DNA of 7,547 nt from Candidatus Poribacteria bacterium (GCA_027296925.1 JAPUIP010000646.1:1-7547), one strand, 5' to 3'; shown: positions 1-5,934, numbered from the stretch's first letter. Made by a program: numbers and translations. Notes: generated by a model from the sequence alone, not told the origin.

Positions 1-1
1 A

Positions 2-1111
2 GCAACGCTTTTGCTCTTCGATACAAATGTACTGTGGGGTGATCCGTGGTTTGAGGCTCCCGATACACAGGCTCTTCTGATGTTGAACGGTCATGGGGTT
101 CAAGTGTTAGTTCCAGACCTAGTTCTACGAGAGCAGGAAAACCACGTGCGGCGAGAAGTCAGTGGCGATATGAAAGCCGTGAAGCGCTCACTCGGCAAGC
201 TATCGCAGTTAACAAATCGATCCTTCAGCGATCCGCTCCGAGATGTTACGCCAGAGGCTGCGGCCGAGAATTACGCCAAAGAAATTCGAAAGCGCCTTGA
301 GAGCACAGGCACCGTCATACTGCCCATGCCAGAGGTATCACATGCTGAATTATCAGCACGTGCCGTGCTGAAGAGGAGACCCTTCAGTGACAATGGGAAA
401 GGCTATCGTGACTCGCTCATCTGGTACTCAGCACTTGAAGCCATTGGAGAGACAAATGACACGCACTTAATCATCGTGTCAAAGAATGTCAAGGATTTTG
501 GTAACATGCAGGGTGGTTTGCATTCGGATTTGCAAGACGACGTAAAGAATCGTTGGCGTGAAACCCAACCGTTGGTATCTTTGGCCACGAATGTTCGTGA
601 GTGTTGGGATAAGCACTTAACGATGTTTGCCCCGAGAAGTCGAGACCTCGAAGTAGAGTTAGTTTCTGAAAAATTCTTTGGAATATACATAAGGCGGTGG
701 TTGAACGAAGAGGGGACACGAGCTCTCGGAGGTCGGTCGTTTGGTGAAGCAGTGGCATATCCGGGAGTGGCTGAAGAATTCGGACCAGTGGTCTTTTCAA
801 TAGAGAGGGTAATCGCTCTTGATTCTCCTGAAGTTAGGAAGCTCCCAGACCCCCTTGTTCATGTGAGATTCAGTGCAAGGTTCGTCGGGATGGCCGACGT
901 GTGGGAGTTTAGGCCCGATGAGGAGTACGCAGACGACGATGTCCCACCTCGCGATCCGTTTGCTAAAAATAGGGTTTGGAGTTCGGTAGCAACCTGTTCT
1001 GGGACTTTCCGAGCCGACTTTTCGCTGTTGATCGATTGCAGCAACCAGAAAGTGCTAGCTGCCGTTGGTCAACCCTGTCGACGCGGAGAGAAGGAGGAGA
1101 ATGGCGCCTAA
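2..1111 (+). CDS. PIN-domain protein, DUF4935 type (5' end outside window)
   Basis: The reading frame is open to the left edge (A-T-L-L-L-F-D-T-N-V), so the true start probably lies upstream; a TTG at 11 is the first possible start inside the window. The N-terminal part looks like a PIN-like metal-dependent ribonuclease. The strand-1 motif L-F-D-T-N-V-L gives the first aspartate. E41 or E43 in LREQENHV, D134 in GYRDSLIWYSAL and D162 in IIVSKNVKDFGN (numbered from the TTG) complete an acidic cluster spaced as in DUF4935/PIN_12 proteins. The C-terminal 200 residues show no motif I recognise. The TAA stop lies in a GCCTAAC core-like heptamer at 1106-1112. No antitoxin-like partner is visible, so it could be an orphan toxin, a defence protein or an RNA-processing enzyme. 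The PIN call is fairly firm; the biological role is unknown. Confidence 0.8.
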   Translation, partial: ATLLLFDTNVLWGDPWFEAPDTQALLMLNGHGVQVLVPDLVLREQENHVRREVSGDMKAVKRSLGKLSQLTNRSFSDPLRDVTPEAAAENYAKEIRKRLESTGTVILPMPEVSHAELSARAVLKRRPFSDNGKGYRDSLIWYSALEAIGETNDTHLIIVSKNVKDFGNMQGGLHSDLQDDVKNRWRETQPLVSLATNVRECWDKHLTMFAPRSRDLEVELVSEKFFGIYIRRWLNEEGTRALGGRSFGEAVAYPGVAEEFGPVVFSIERVIALDSPEVRKLPDPLVHVRFSARFVGMADVWEFRPDEEYADDDVPPRDPFAKNRVWSSVATCSGTFRADFSLLIDCSNQKVLAAVGQPCRRGEKEENGA

Positions 1112-1118
1112 CCAACCC

Positions 1119-1152
1119 ATTGCAAGGAGAGAATGGGGTCAAGTCTTGCAAT
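1119..1152. repeat. Inverted repeat, possible REP-like element
   Basis: Perfect 8-bp inverted repeats ATTGCAAG (1119-1126) and CTTGCAAT (1145-1152) enclose 18 bases that include GAATGGGGTCAAG. It lies between the CDS stop and attC1, and between two copies of GCCTAAC (1106-1112 and 1165-1171). The word GGGGTCAAGTCTTGCAAT resembles palindromes linked to REP-associated Y1 transposases in environmental bacteria; that likeness is from memory and unverified. There is no T-tract, so an intrinsic terminator is less likely. Confidence 0.4.
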
Positions 1153-1164
1153 ACCACATGCTTG

Positions 1165-1262
1165 GCCTAACAAGGAGATGGAGCTGACGGGTGACAGCGC
1201 ACTCTTTTTCCCTACTCCGAAGTCGTTTCCCTGTCACCCGCCGCTCATCTCTGACGTTAGGC
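1165..1262 (+). other. attC: attC1 recombination site (98 bp)
   Basis: The R'' core GCCTAAC (1165-1171) and R' core GTTAGGC (1256-1262) are exact complements. The inner stem CGGGTGACAG (1188-1197)/CTGTCACCCG (1231-1240) is perfect over 10 bp and closes a 33-base loop rich in T and C. The outer arms (AGATGGAGC with GCTCATCT) pair with unpaired bases in the left arm, as expected for the extrahelical bases that direct strand choice by IntI. Confidence 0.92.
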
Positions 1263-1297
1263 CACAGAACTTACACATATGATCACCGTGGTATGAA

Positions 1298-1680
1298 ATG
1301 AAACCGAGCGTTTATATCGAGACAACGATTCCGAGCTTCTACTACGAAGTGCGTACGGAACCAGAAATGGTGGCCCGGCGTCTGTGGACACGCGAGCGGT
1401 GGGACCATCACCATTCCCGTTACGAGGTGTTCACCAGTGAAGCGGTCATCGAAGAACTAGAAATCGGATCGTTTCCCGGCAAAAACGACGCGCTTGCACT
1501 CATCGAGCGCATGCCATTGCGTCATTTCACAAATGTGATTTTCTGGTAACCTGGAACTGTCGGCATTTGGCAAACGCGAACAAGTTTGGTCACATTCGGC
1601 GTGTCAACACCCTGCTTGGCTTCTTCGTTCCAACTATTGTCACGCCCTTAGAACTCCTTGGGGAGGCAGAATCGTTATGA
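1298..1680 (+). pseudogene. Broken VapC-like PIN-domain toxin gene (internal deletion with frameshift)
   Basis: An ATG at 1298 opens an 83-codon frame beginning MKPSVYIETTIPSFYYE and ending at TAA 1547-1549. The start closely matches the intact PIN protein of cassette 5 (MKKSVYIETSIPSYLT). From about 1510 a second frame reads H-A-I-A-S-F-H-K-C-D-F-L-V-T-W-N-C-R-H-L and runs to TGA at 1678-1680. This is the expected C-terminal half of the same family; the intact copy has VAAAAVHRIDYLLTWNFRH here. Between the halves, roughly 30 codons are missing compared with cassette 5, including the family's acidic (E/D)-A-L-H segment, and the frame shifts. The junction lies near ATGCCATTGCG (1511-1521), which both frames can claim, suggesting slippage between short repeats. 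The product should lack the PIN active site. The downstream partner gene is intact. A sequencing error is unlikely because many bases are absent. Confidence 0.85.
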
Positions 1681-1856
1681 AAGATGATCCAACTATTACC
1701 GCCATCCGCGAAGCACGGCACAAAATATCCGCTGCTGTTGGCCACGACCCGCGAAGACTGGTGGAACACTATCGCGCACTGCAAAAACGGCATCGGGAAC
1801 GATTGGTGTCACGCAACACTGGAACCTCCAGGCGCGAAGACGAAAATGTTGCCTAA
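1677..1856 (+). CDS. Small partner protein of the broken PIN gene, candidate antitoxin (59 aa)
   Basis: The ATG at 1677 overlaps the stop of the upstream pseudogene (ATGA). GGGAGG at 1661-1666 is a good ribosome binding site. The product begins MKDDPTITAIREARHKISA and continues with basic and acidic helices (HYRALQKRHRERLV), then a charged tail. It has no membrane segment or cysteine. Its place directly after a VapC-like gene and the overlap suggest an antitoxin translated together with the toxin, in toxin-first order. I know similar small proteins beside PIN genes but no named domain. The stop TAA is part of the GCCTAAC core of attC2. Being intact while its toxin is deleted fits the expected order of decay in an addiction module. 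Confidence 0.72.
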   Translation: MKDDPTITAIREARHKISAAVGHDPRRLVEHYRALQKRHRERLVSRNTGTSRREDENVA

Positions 1857-1949
1857 CCATGGCGTCCAGCAGGCGGGTGACAGCGCATGCTTTTTTTCCT
1901 GTTTGTGAGTCGCTTCCCTGTCACCCGCTGCTGACGCTTGTCGTTAGGC
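1851..1949 (+). other. attC: attC2 recombination site (99 bp)
   Basis: The R'' core GCCTAAC (1851-1857) and R' core GTTAGGC (1943-1949) are exact complements. The inner stem CGGGTGACAG (1874-1883)/CTGTCACCCG (1918-1927) is identical to that of attC1. The outer arms GGCGTCCAGCAG and CTGCTGACGC pair with one extra base. The loop carries a T-run. The R'' core contains the stop codon of the preceding gene. Confidence 0.92.
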
Positions 1950-1988
1950 CTTTCACTTCGAGAGGAGTGGAATTTTCACGTTGTCCAC

Positions 1989-2017
1989 TTGCCCGCACAC
2001 GCGCAACTGACTATGCT
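1989..2017 (+). promoter_or_regulatory. Possible sigma70-type promoter for the DUF4258/DUF2283 pair
   Basis: TTGCCC (1989-1994) and TATGCT (2012-2017) are 17 bp apart and each match the sigma70 hexamers at four of six positions. They lie about 40 bases before the ATG at 2055. Toxin-antitoxin cassettes often carry their own promoter, which makes the position sensible. The match is imperfect and could be chance. Confidence 0.3.
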
Positions 2018-2054
2018 CTATCTGTAAGGAAAACAACGATCGAATCAGTAGATT

Positions 2055-2342
2055 ATGGCGACATCAGCTCCCATCACGGTATACCGTTTGACGGATCATG
2101 CGCGAACCGAAATGGCGCGTCGTCAAATCCAGGAATCTGACATTGCCAGCGTTCTGGCCGTTCCAGAGCAAACCGAGACGATACGCGCAGGCCGTGAAGT
2201 CTATCAATCTCGCTTGGCGTGGGGAGGCCCGCCTGCCACCTATCTCCTCCGAGTGTTCGTTGACGTCGATCACCAGCCCCCAGATGTCGTCACGGTGTAT
2301 CGTACCAGCAAGATCATGAAGTATTGGAGGACTGCCCCGTGA
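2055..2342 (+). CDS. DUF4258 family protein, probable toxin partner of DUF2283
   Basis: A 95-residue protein with the DUF4258 pattern. LTDHARTEMARRQIQESDI near residues 12-30 matches the usual T-x-H-A...M...R-x-I...D-I start. VLAVPEQTETI and VYQSRLAWGG follow, then LLRVFVDV, and it ends VVTVYRTSKIMKYW, the typical TVY-x-T-x-K-x-x-KYW finish. A TAG lies in frame just upstream at 2049-2051, so ATG 2055 is the earliest start. No strong ribosome binding site precedes it; TAAGGA at 2025-2030 is too far. The stop TGA overlaps the GTG start of the DUF2283 gene. DUF4258 proteins are often found beside DUF2283 or other small antitoxin-like genes and are presumed RNase-like toxins related to the RelE/BrnT group; activity here is inferred. 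Confidence 0.85.
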   Translation: MATSAPITVYRLTDHARTEMARRQIQESDIASVLAVPEQTETIRAGREVYQSRLAWGGPPATYLLRVFVDVDHQPPDVVTVYRTSKIMKYWRTAP

Positions 2343-2545
2343 AAGTCATCTACGACCATGAGACCGATACCCTGACGGTCATCTTCACCGAAACGCTCGT
2401 TGCCGAGAGCGATGAAGACAAGCCTGGCGTGATTCTGGACTATGACGCGTCAGGCAATTTAGTCTCTCTCGAAATTCTCGACGCTTCACGTCGGGTCACT
2501 TCTCCCAGTCGCATCGATTATCAGGAGATCCCAATGCAAGCCTAG
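2339..2545 (+). CDS. DUF2283 family protein, probable antitoxin
   Basis: The GTG start at 2339 overlaps the TGA of the DUF4258 gene and has GGAGG at 2326-2330 in good position. It gives the family's normal N-terminus MKVIYDHETDTLTVIF. A longer frame from TTG 2324 is possible but would add five residues not typical of the family and would use the ribosome site as codons. The 68-residue product then reads VAESDEDKPGVILDYD and GNLVSLEILDAS, both hallmark DUF2283 segments. It is acidic overall, as expected for a small neutralising partner. Translational coupling through the GTGA overlap would keep the two products in balance. The family assignment is firm; the antitoxin role is inferred from context. 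Confidence 0.88.
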   Translation: MKVIYDHETDTLTVIFTETLVAESDEDKPGVILDYDASGNLVSLEILDASRRVTSPSRIDYQEIPMQA

Positions 2546-2663
2546 CCCCTTGCGAGCCGCTGGGCCCTGTTTCACTGTATGAGAAGGACCAGGAGTGAGA
2601 GTCGACCACACAAAAACCAGGGTCGGACTCGAATTCATCCGGTATCTTGCTGGCCAAGTCTGC

Positions 2664-2761
2664 GCCTAACAAGGCGCTGCAGGCGACGGGTGACAGCGTA
2701 GTTTTTTGGGTTGTTGGGGAGTTTTCTGCCTGTCACCCGCGCCTGAGCTTGGGCGTTAGAA
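2664..2761 (+). other. attC: attC3 recombination site (98 bp)
   Basis: The R'' core is GCCTAAC (2664-2670), complementary to GTTAGGC at the left end of its own cassette (1943). The R' core is GTTAGAA (2755-2761), which departs from GTTRRRY at the last base and belongs to the next cassette. The inner stem CGGGTGACAG (2687-2696)/CTGTCACCCG (2730-2739) is the same as in attC1 and attC2. The loop is rich in T and G. A weak inverted repeat (GAGTCGACC 2599-2607, GGTCGGACTC 2621-2630) lies in the spacer before it. Confidence 0.9.
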
Positions 2762-2776
2762 CTCAAAGGCAACTCA

Positions 2777-3580
2777 ATGAATCACTCAGAGCAAATTGCT
2801 AAGAGGCTGATTGAGATGATAATTGTCGGAGCCCGTATGCAGTACCGGCACGATCAGAGTACAAGTGTGCACGACTTCGATCTTCACTACGCCGACGGTA
2901 CTGTTGCCGCGGTCGAAGTGACAGCTTCAGTAGCTGAACAGATGGAGTGCACGGCCGCTGCCATTGCGAACGCACGAAAGGGTGGACCCTTCGTGTGTGC
3001 TAAAAAATGTCGCCATGGCTGGTGGGTGCACCCCTTGCCGAGTGCGAATATCAACAAAATTCGTACGCACGTTGACGAATATCTGGCAGCGATAGAGGCT
3101 GAAGGTCATCACCGATTTTTAGCCGCCACGGATGCCGCCAGTTCTCCTGCTGTCGCGCGCATTTTGTCTGAGCTACGAATCGAGGCAGCAAACGTTGTGC
3201 AATGGAAAACCCCGAACTGTATCGGCATCGCCCTGCCTGGGCAAGGGGGTTTGGTCTCAGCTGAGAATGTCCAGCGAGCAATCGAAGTCGAGGCGAACAA
3301 GAGAGACAACAGACAGAAACTCGCCCGCGCCGATGTGGGCGAACGACATCTTTTCATCTATATCGACCCACGAAATTTTTTGCCGCGGGTTGCCTGCATT
3401 GACGAGTCTCCTCCACAGCCAGGGCCATCCTTGCCACACGAGATTACCCATATCTGGGCTGCGGCTCAAACACGCTCGGCAGATAAGTTCATGGTGTGGA
3501 AGGCAGAAAGAGGTAAAAATTGGCAGTGTCTCGGCGCTGTGGCGGTTTCGTCTCACACGGACGAAAGAGGTTCTAACTAG
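2777..3580 (+). CDS. Uncharacterised cassette protein, possible PD-(D/E)XK-like fold
   Basis: A 267-residue soluble protein. ATG 2777 has AAAGG at 2765-2769, seven bases upstream, and is the first start after the cassette border. Near the N-terminus, VHDFDLHYADGTVAAVEVT (residues 31-49) places D33/D35 on one strand and E47-V-T49 on the next. This layout is compatible with the D...(E/D)-x-x core of restriction-endonuclease-like nucleases, though the usual lysine is a threonine. A cysteine- and tryptophan-rich patch (VCAKKCRHGWWVHP) follows, then a helical region, and a C-terminal strand LFIYIDP. No signal peptide or membrane segment is present. It is the only gene of its cassette. I do not recognise a named family; the nuclease idea is weak. 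Confidence 0.72.
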   Translation: MNHSEQIAKRLIEMIIVGARMQYRHDQSTSVHDFDLHYADGTVAAVEVTASVAEQMECTAAAIANARKGGPFVCAKKCRHGWWVHPLPSANINKIRTHVDEYLAAIEAEGHHRFLAATDAASSPAVARILSELRIEAANVVQWKTPNCIGIALPGQGGLVSAENVQRAIEVEANKRDNRQKLARADVGERHLFIYIDPRNFLPRVACIDESPPQPGPSLPHEITHIWAAAQTRSADKFMVWKAERGKNWQCLGAVAVSSHTDERGSN

Positions 3581-3670
3581 CCACTGGAGCAGACGGCCCA
3601 CCTCGCAAGCTTTTTTGGCCCTTCTCCAGTGTCTCCCGGTGTGGGCCGCCGCTCACCGGGGACGTTCGGT
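3571..3670 (+). other. attC: attC4 recombination site (100 bp)
   Basis: The R'' core TTCTAAC (3571-3577) is unusual in starting with T, yet it exactly complements GTTAGAA at the left border of its own cassette (2755-2761). The R' core is GTTCGGT (3664-3670). The inner stem CGGCCCAC (3594-3601)/GTGGGCCG (3641-3648) differs from attC1-3 on both arms, so pairing is kept. The stop codon TAG of the preceding gene follows directly after R''. Confidence 0.88.
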
Positions 3671-3727
3671 CATCAACAGAGCGCGACGGAAGTTGCTGGT
3701 TGGTCCGTCGGAGGTTAGCCTCATAAC

Positions 3728-4222
3728 ATGAAGAAAAGCGTCTACATTGAGACATCAATTCCAAGCTATCTGACCGCGAGGCCAAGCCGCGATGTCAGGG
3801 CCGCAGCTTGGCAGCAGATCACCAGCCAGTGGTGGGACGAGGCGCGGGTTGATTACGATCTTTTCACTTCTGAGCTGGTCACTGTGGAGGCATCAGCCGG
3901 AAATCCCGAAGCAGCCGCGCGACGGCTTGAAGCGTTACGGGGGATCGCGGAGTTACCGATTGACGAGGAGGTGCAGGAGCTTGCCGACCAGTTGATATCA
4001 AAAGGCGGTATTCCCTCCGGCGCAGAAGCCGACGCGTTGCATGTTGCGGCCGCGGCAGTGCACCGCATTGACTACCTCCTCACATGGAACTTCCGACACA
4101 TCGATAATGCAGCCAAGAAACCAATCATTCGGTCCATATGCGCCGCCGCTGGATATTCGTGCCCAGAAATCTGCGCGCCTATGGAACTCCTTCAGAAGGA
4201 TGATAACGATGTACAAAGATGA
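3728..4222 (+). CDS. VapC-like PIN-domain toxin
   Basis: A 164-residue protein with the PIN layout of small VapC-type ribonucleases. Strand 1 is SVYIETSIPS (E8 in place of the usual aspartate). LFTSELVTVEAS brings E54, GAEADALHVAAAAVHRIDYL brings E100/D102 and D115, and LLTWNFRHI (residues 117-125) is the family's last conserved block, with asparagine N121 where other PIN proteins have aspartate. The ATG at 3728 follows the attC4 border by about 60 bases; CGGAGG at 3709-3714 is a somewhat distant ribosome site. The gene overlaps the next small gene by 14 bases. The intact copy shows what is missing in the related pseudogene at 1298-1680. The expected activity is cleavage of a specific RNA, with the small neighbour as antidote; substrate unknown. 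Confidence 0.88.
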   Translation: MKKSVYIETSIPSYLTARPSRDVRAAAWQQITSQWWDEARVDYDLFTSELVTVEASAGNPEAAARRLEALRGIAELPIDEEVQELADQLISKGGIPSGAEADALHVAAAAVHRIDYLLTWNFRHIDNAAKKPIIRSICAAAGYSCPEICAPMELLQKDDNDVQR

Positions 4223-4400
4223 AATCATAGCCGAAGTCTGGCGCAACCGAGACGCATACACCGAAAAGCACCACCACAGCCTGTCTGAAATGGTGGCCGA
4301 CCTCCAGGCGCGCCAGAAAAGACCCGAGTGCAAACTTGTGGATAGAAGAGACCGAACAAAGGCTTCCAGCCGACCTCGTTCCTCGGCGGCTGAAGCCTAG
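4209..4400 (+). CDS. Small partner protein of the PIN gene, candidate antitoxin (63 aa, C-terminus inside attC5)
   Basis: The ATG at 4209 lies eight bases after AAGGA (4196-4200) and inside the end of the PIN gene. The product begins MYKDEIIAEVWRNRDAYTE, continues with KHHHSLSEMVADLQARQKR and ends in a basic, serine-rich tail. The N-terminal pattern is familiar from short genes next to VapC-like PIN genes, though I know no named domain. The gene order is toxin first, the reverse of classical vapBC. The last 16 codons and the TAG stop (4398-4400) are read from the attC5 palindrome, so the tail is dictated by recombination-site sequence. The protein is unlike the corresponding partner in cassette 2 (MKDDPTIT...), although the two PIN proteins are clearly related. 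Confidence 0.78.
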   Translation: MYKDEIIAEVWRNRDAYTEKHHHSLSEMVADLQARQKRPECKLVDRRDRTKASSRPRSSAAEA

Positions 4401-4408
4401 CGTTATCT
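4351..4408 (+). other. attC: attC5 recombination site, short type (58 bp)
   Basis: The R'' core ACCGAAC (4351-4357) exactly complements GTTCGGT at the left border of its cassette (3664-3670). The R' core is GTTATCT (4402-4408). A 12-bp stem AGGCTTC(C)AGCCG (4360-4372)/CGGCTGAAGCCT (4387-4398) has one extrahelical C and a short loop of about 14 bases. This is much shorter than the 98-100 bp sites around it and has an unrelated stem sequence, so the cassette probably came from a different source array. It overlaps the 3' end of the upstream gene. Confidence 0.87.
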
Positions 4409-4438
4409 GGATGAAAAGCAAATGGCGTAGGGCAAGTG

Positions 4439-4936
4439 ATGAATACGAAAGGCTTGGTCAAGGTAGTGGCAGCCAACTTCAGTCGTATCTACCTGGGGGG
4501 CATTCCCTCCTTGCTGAACGACGATGGAGCATTCCTTTCCTTCATTTGCACCCTCACCGCGACTGAAGCGCTGGGCGGGTTTTTGAGTCCAAAGCTTCAG
4601 AATGGGCCGCGATTCAAGACGTTCATTCAGCGCTACTTCCCCGATCCATATCCCGCGCAAGCCGACGCTCTCTGGAAACTCAGGAACGCTGCTGTGCATG
4701 GGTTCTCGACGGGGCCATACAAACTGACCCATCACAACAGCCACCTTCACTTGACGCAGGATGGGGGTCTCATGGTCCTGAATGCCGAAGACTTCTATGC
4801 TACTCTAGTGTCCTCCTCATAACGGTACTTCGATGATCTTGACAAGGATGCTGCCTTGCAGGCGGCGTTCGTAGAAAGGGCCAACGACCCAGACACGGGA
4901 GTCCTCGTCGTGGCGCCATTGACGGGTACCCCATAG
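4439..4936 (+). pseudogene. HEPN-like protein gene interrupted by an in-frame TAA
   Basis: The open frame runs from ATG 4439 (or GTG 4436) to TAA 4820-4822, giving about 127 residues. It contains LWKLRNAAVHGF, a clear R-N-x3-H motif (R83, N84, H88 counted from the GTG). This is the RX4-6H signature of HEPN ribonucleases and related nucleotide-binding helices. After the TAA the same frame stays open for 37 codons to TAG 4934-4936, with protein-like sequence (YFDDLDKDAALQAAF, then VERANDPDTGVLVVAP). The simplest reading is a 166-codon gene with a nonsense change at codon 129. The shorter product keeps the HEPN motif and might still work. No MNT-type nucleotidyltransferase partner is present in the cassette. 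Function is not known; an RNase toxin or abortive-infection role is possible. Confidence 0.65.
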
Positions 4937-4967
4937 GACATACGGGCGCCTAGGGCCATGACGGCTC

Positions 4968-5009
4968 AGATAACAAAGCAGTGGAGCGGACGCTGAGCCA
5001 ATGTTACAA
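4968..5009 (+). other. attC: attC6 remnant (42 bp, centre missing)
   Basis: AGATAAC (4968-4974) exactly complements GTTATCT at the left border of its cassette (4402-4408), so it is a true R'' core. A right half resembling CGCTGAGCC plus GTTACAA (5003-5009) follows after only 28 bases. The two halves, TGGAGCG and CGCTGAGCCA, meet with just two bases between them, so the inner stem and loop seen in the other sites are absent. It is probably a deletion derivative and a poor recombination substrate. The exact right border is uncertain. Confidence 0.55.
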
Positions 5010-5018
5010 GGAATTTTC

Positions 5019-5858
5019 ATGAAATTGCTCTCCTATCGCGCAATGTTCGTTCAAAAGTTCTGCAAACTGTGCTTAGGCACATTTCTTGTCGCTTTGCTGT
5101 CTTCTTGCGCCAGCACCCCAAGTTCGACCGTACCCCGCACGCAGGTTCCGAGCCCATCCGAGCCGGTCACCATGTGGCCAGAGGTTTATAAAGATGCCCT
5201 CAAAGATGCCCTCAATCCGGAACCCAGTGAAATAGTCGATAATCTCACCCCTATAGCGCAGAGCAACACGGCACTCGTCTGGAAGGATTTTAACGATGGT
5301 CCTCGCGTGCTTATGGTGTCGCTCGTCGGAGATACTTCCTTTTACACGGGCAAGGTGGGTAAATCCTATAATCCTGGTGACCATTATATCTGGGTGACCG
5401 CCGTTCCAGCATTACGCCAATTGTGCAGGGAGCCGGGCTTCGGCGGAAACGACGTTCCGCTACGACTGCGCCAACTCCTTGGACTCACCCCAACCGCCAA
5501 GGTTATCGCCTTTGTAGAATTCTGGGTCGCCCCTCCCCAGCTTTTCCGGCCAGCCGCGGACAACAACATTACCGATACGACTGCTGGTCTCAATCTTCCT
5601 GACGACACCGAACCATGGTATCGTGACTGGTTCAATGCCCTAAGGGCGAAGCAGTATTTCCAAAGCGAGAAACCCAAGCACAATGCCTATCCGTGGACAC
5701 AACTCGGGTATACATACGATTGGGGCAATCCTGATTCCGAGCAGGGTGTAAGCGAGTTCGTTATCAAGGCCAATGCACAAGTTATCATCAACGGGATCTT
5801 TACCATCGATGTCTATTGTGATAAGCGCAGCCGAAGAACGAAAGCAGGGGCGGTGTAA
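5019..5858 (+). CDS. Uncharacterised cassette lipoprotein
   Basis: ATG 5019 is chosen over ATG 5001 because AAGGAA (5008-5013) sits just before it and because it gives a compact signal peptide: a charged start, a hydrophobic stretch (LCLGTFLVALLSSC) and a lipobox L27-S-S-C30. Processing at C30 would leave a lipid-anchored protein of about 250 residues; the residue after cysteine is alanine, which in Gram-negatives favours the outer membrane. A proline- and serine-rich linker follows. The body has no motif I recognise; notable parts are YIWVTAVPALRQLC, AKVIAFVEFWVAPP and GYTYDWGNPDSEQGVSEFV. A perfect 12-bp in-frame tandem duplication (5190-5201, 5202-5213) gives KDALKDAL. It is the only exported product in the window. 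Role unknown. Confidence 0.8.
   Translation: MKLLSYRAMFVQKFCKLCLGTFLVALLSSCASTPSSTVPRTQVPSPSEPVTMWPEVYKDALKDALNPEPSEIVDNLTPIAQSNTALVWKDFNDGPRVLMVSLVGDTSFYTGKVGKSYNPGDHYIWVTAVPALRQLCREPGFGGNDVPLRLRQLLGLTPTAKVIAFVEFWVAPPQLFRPAADNNITDTTAGLNLPDDTEPWYRDWFNALRAKQYFQSEKPKHNAYPWTQLGYTYDWGNPDSEQGVSEFVIKANAQVIINGIFTIDVYCDKRSRRTKAGAV
5190..5213 (+). repeat. 12-bp in-frame tandem duplication
   Basis: AAAGATGCCCTC occurs twice head to tail inside the lipoprotein gene and encodes K-D-A-L twice. It keeps the frame and is most easily explained by replication slippage. Confidence 0.8.
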
Positions 5859-5934
5859 GAATTTTCTGCAGAGTATACCTGCCCCGGGCCACAACAGGGG
5901 CGGGACCCGTTTTGCTCCACGCTGAAAGTCCCGG

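Noticed and set aside
1231..1240. Reading the attC stem-loops as intrinsic terminators
   Set aside because: T-runs lie in the loops, not directly after the stems, so they do not have terminator form; the paired cores explain the structures better.
3132..3731. 199-codon + strand frame overlapping the cassette-4 gene
   Set aside because: It is a shadow of the 2777-3580 gene in another phase, continues across attC4, and its translation is rich in R, S and L without any motif.
4041..4400. 119-codon frame that would make the cassette-5 small protein longer
   Set aside because: The extra upstream part lies entirely inside the PIN gene in another phase; the ATG at 4209 has a proper ribosome site and gives the known N-terminus.
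4817..5020. 67-codon frame on the minus strand across the end of the HEPN-like region
   Set aside because: It overlaps the protein-like + strand tail of the HEPN-like gene and runs through the attC6 remnant; no start signal or known motif supports it.
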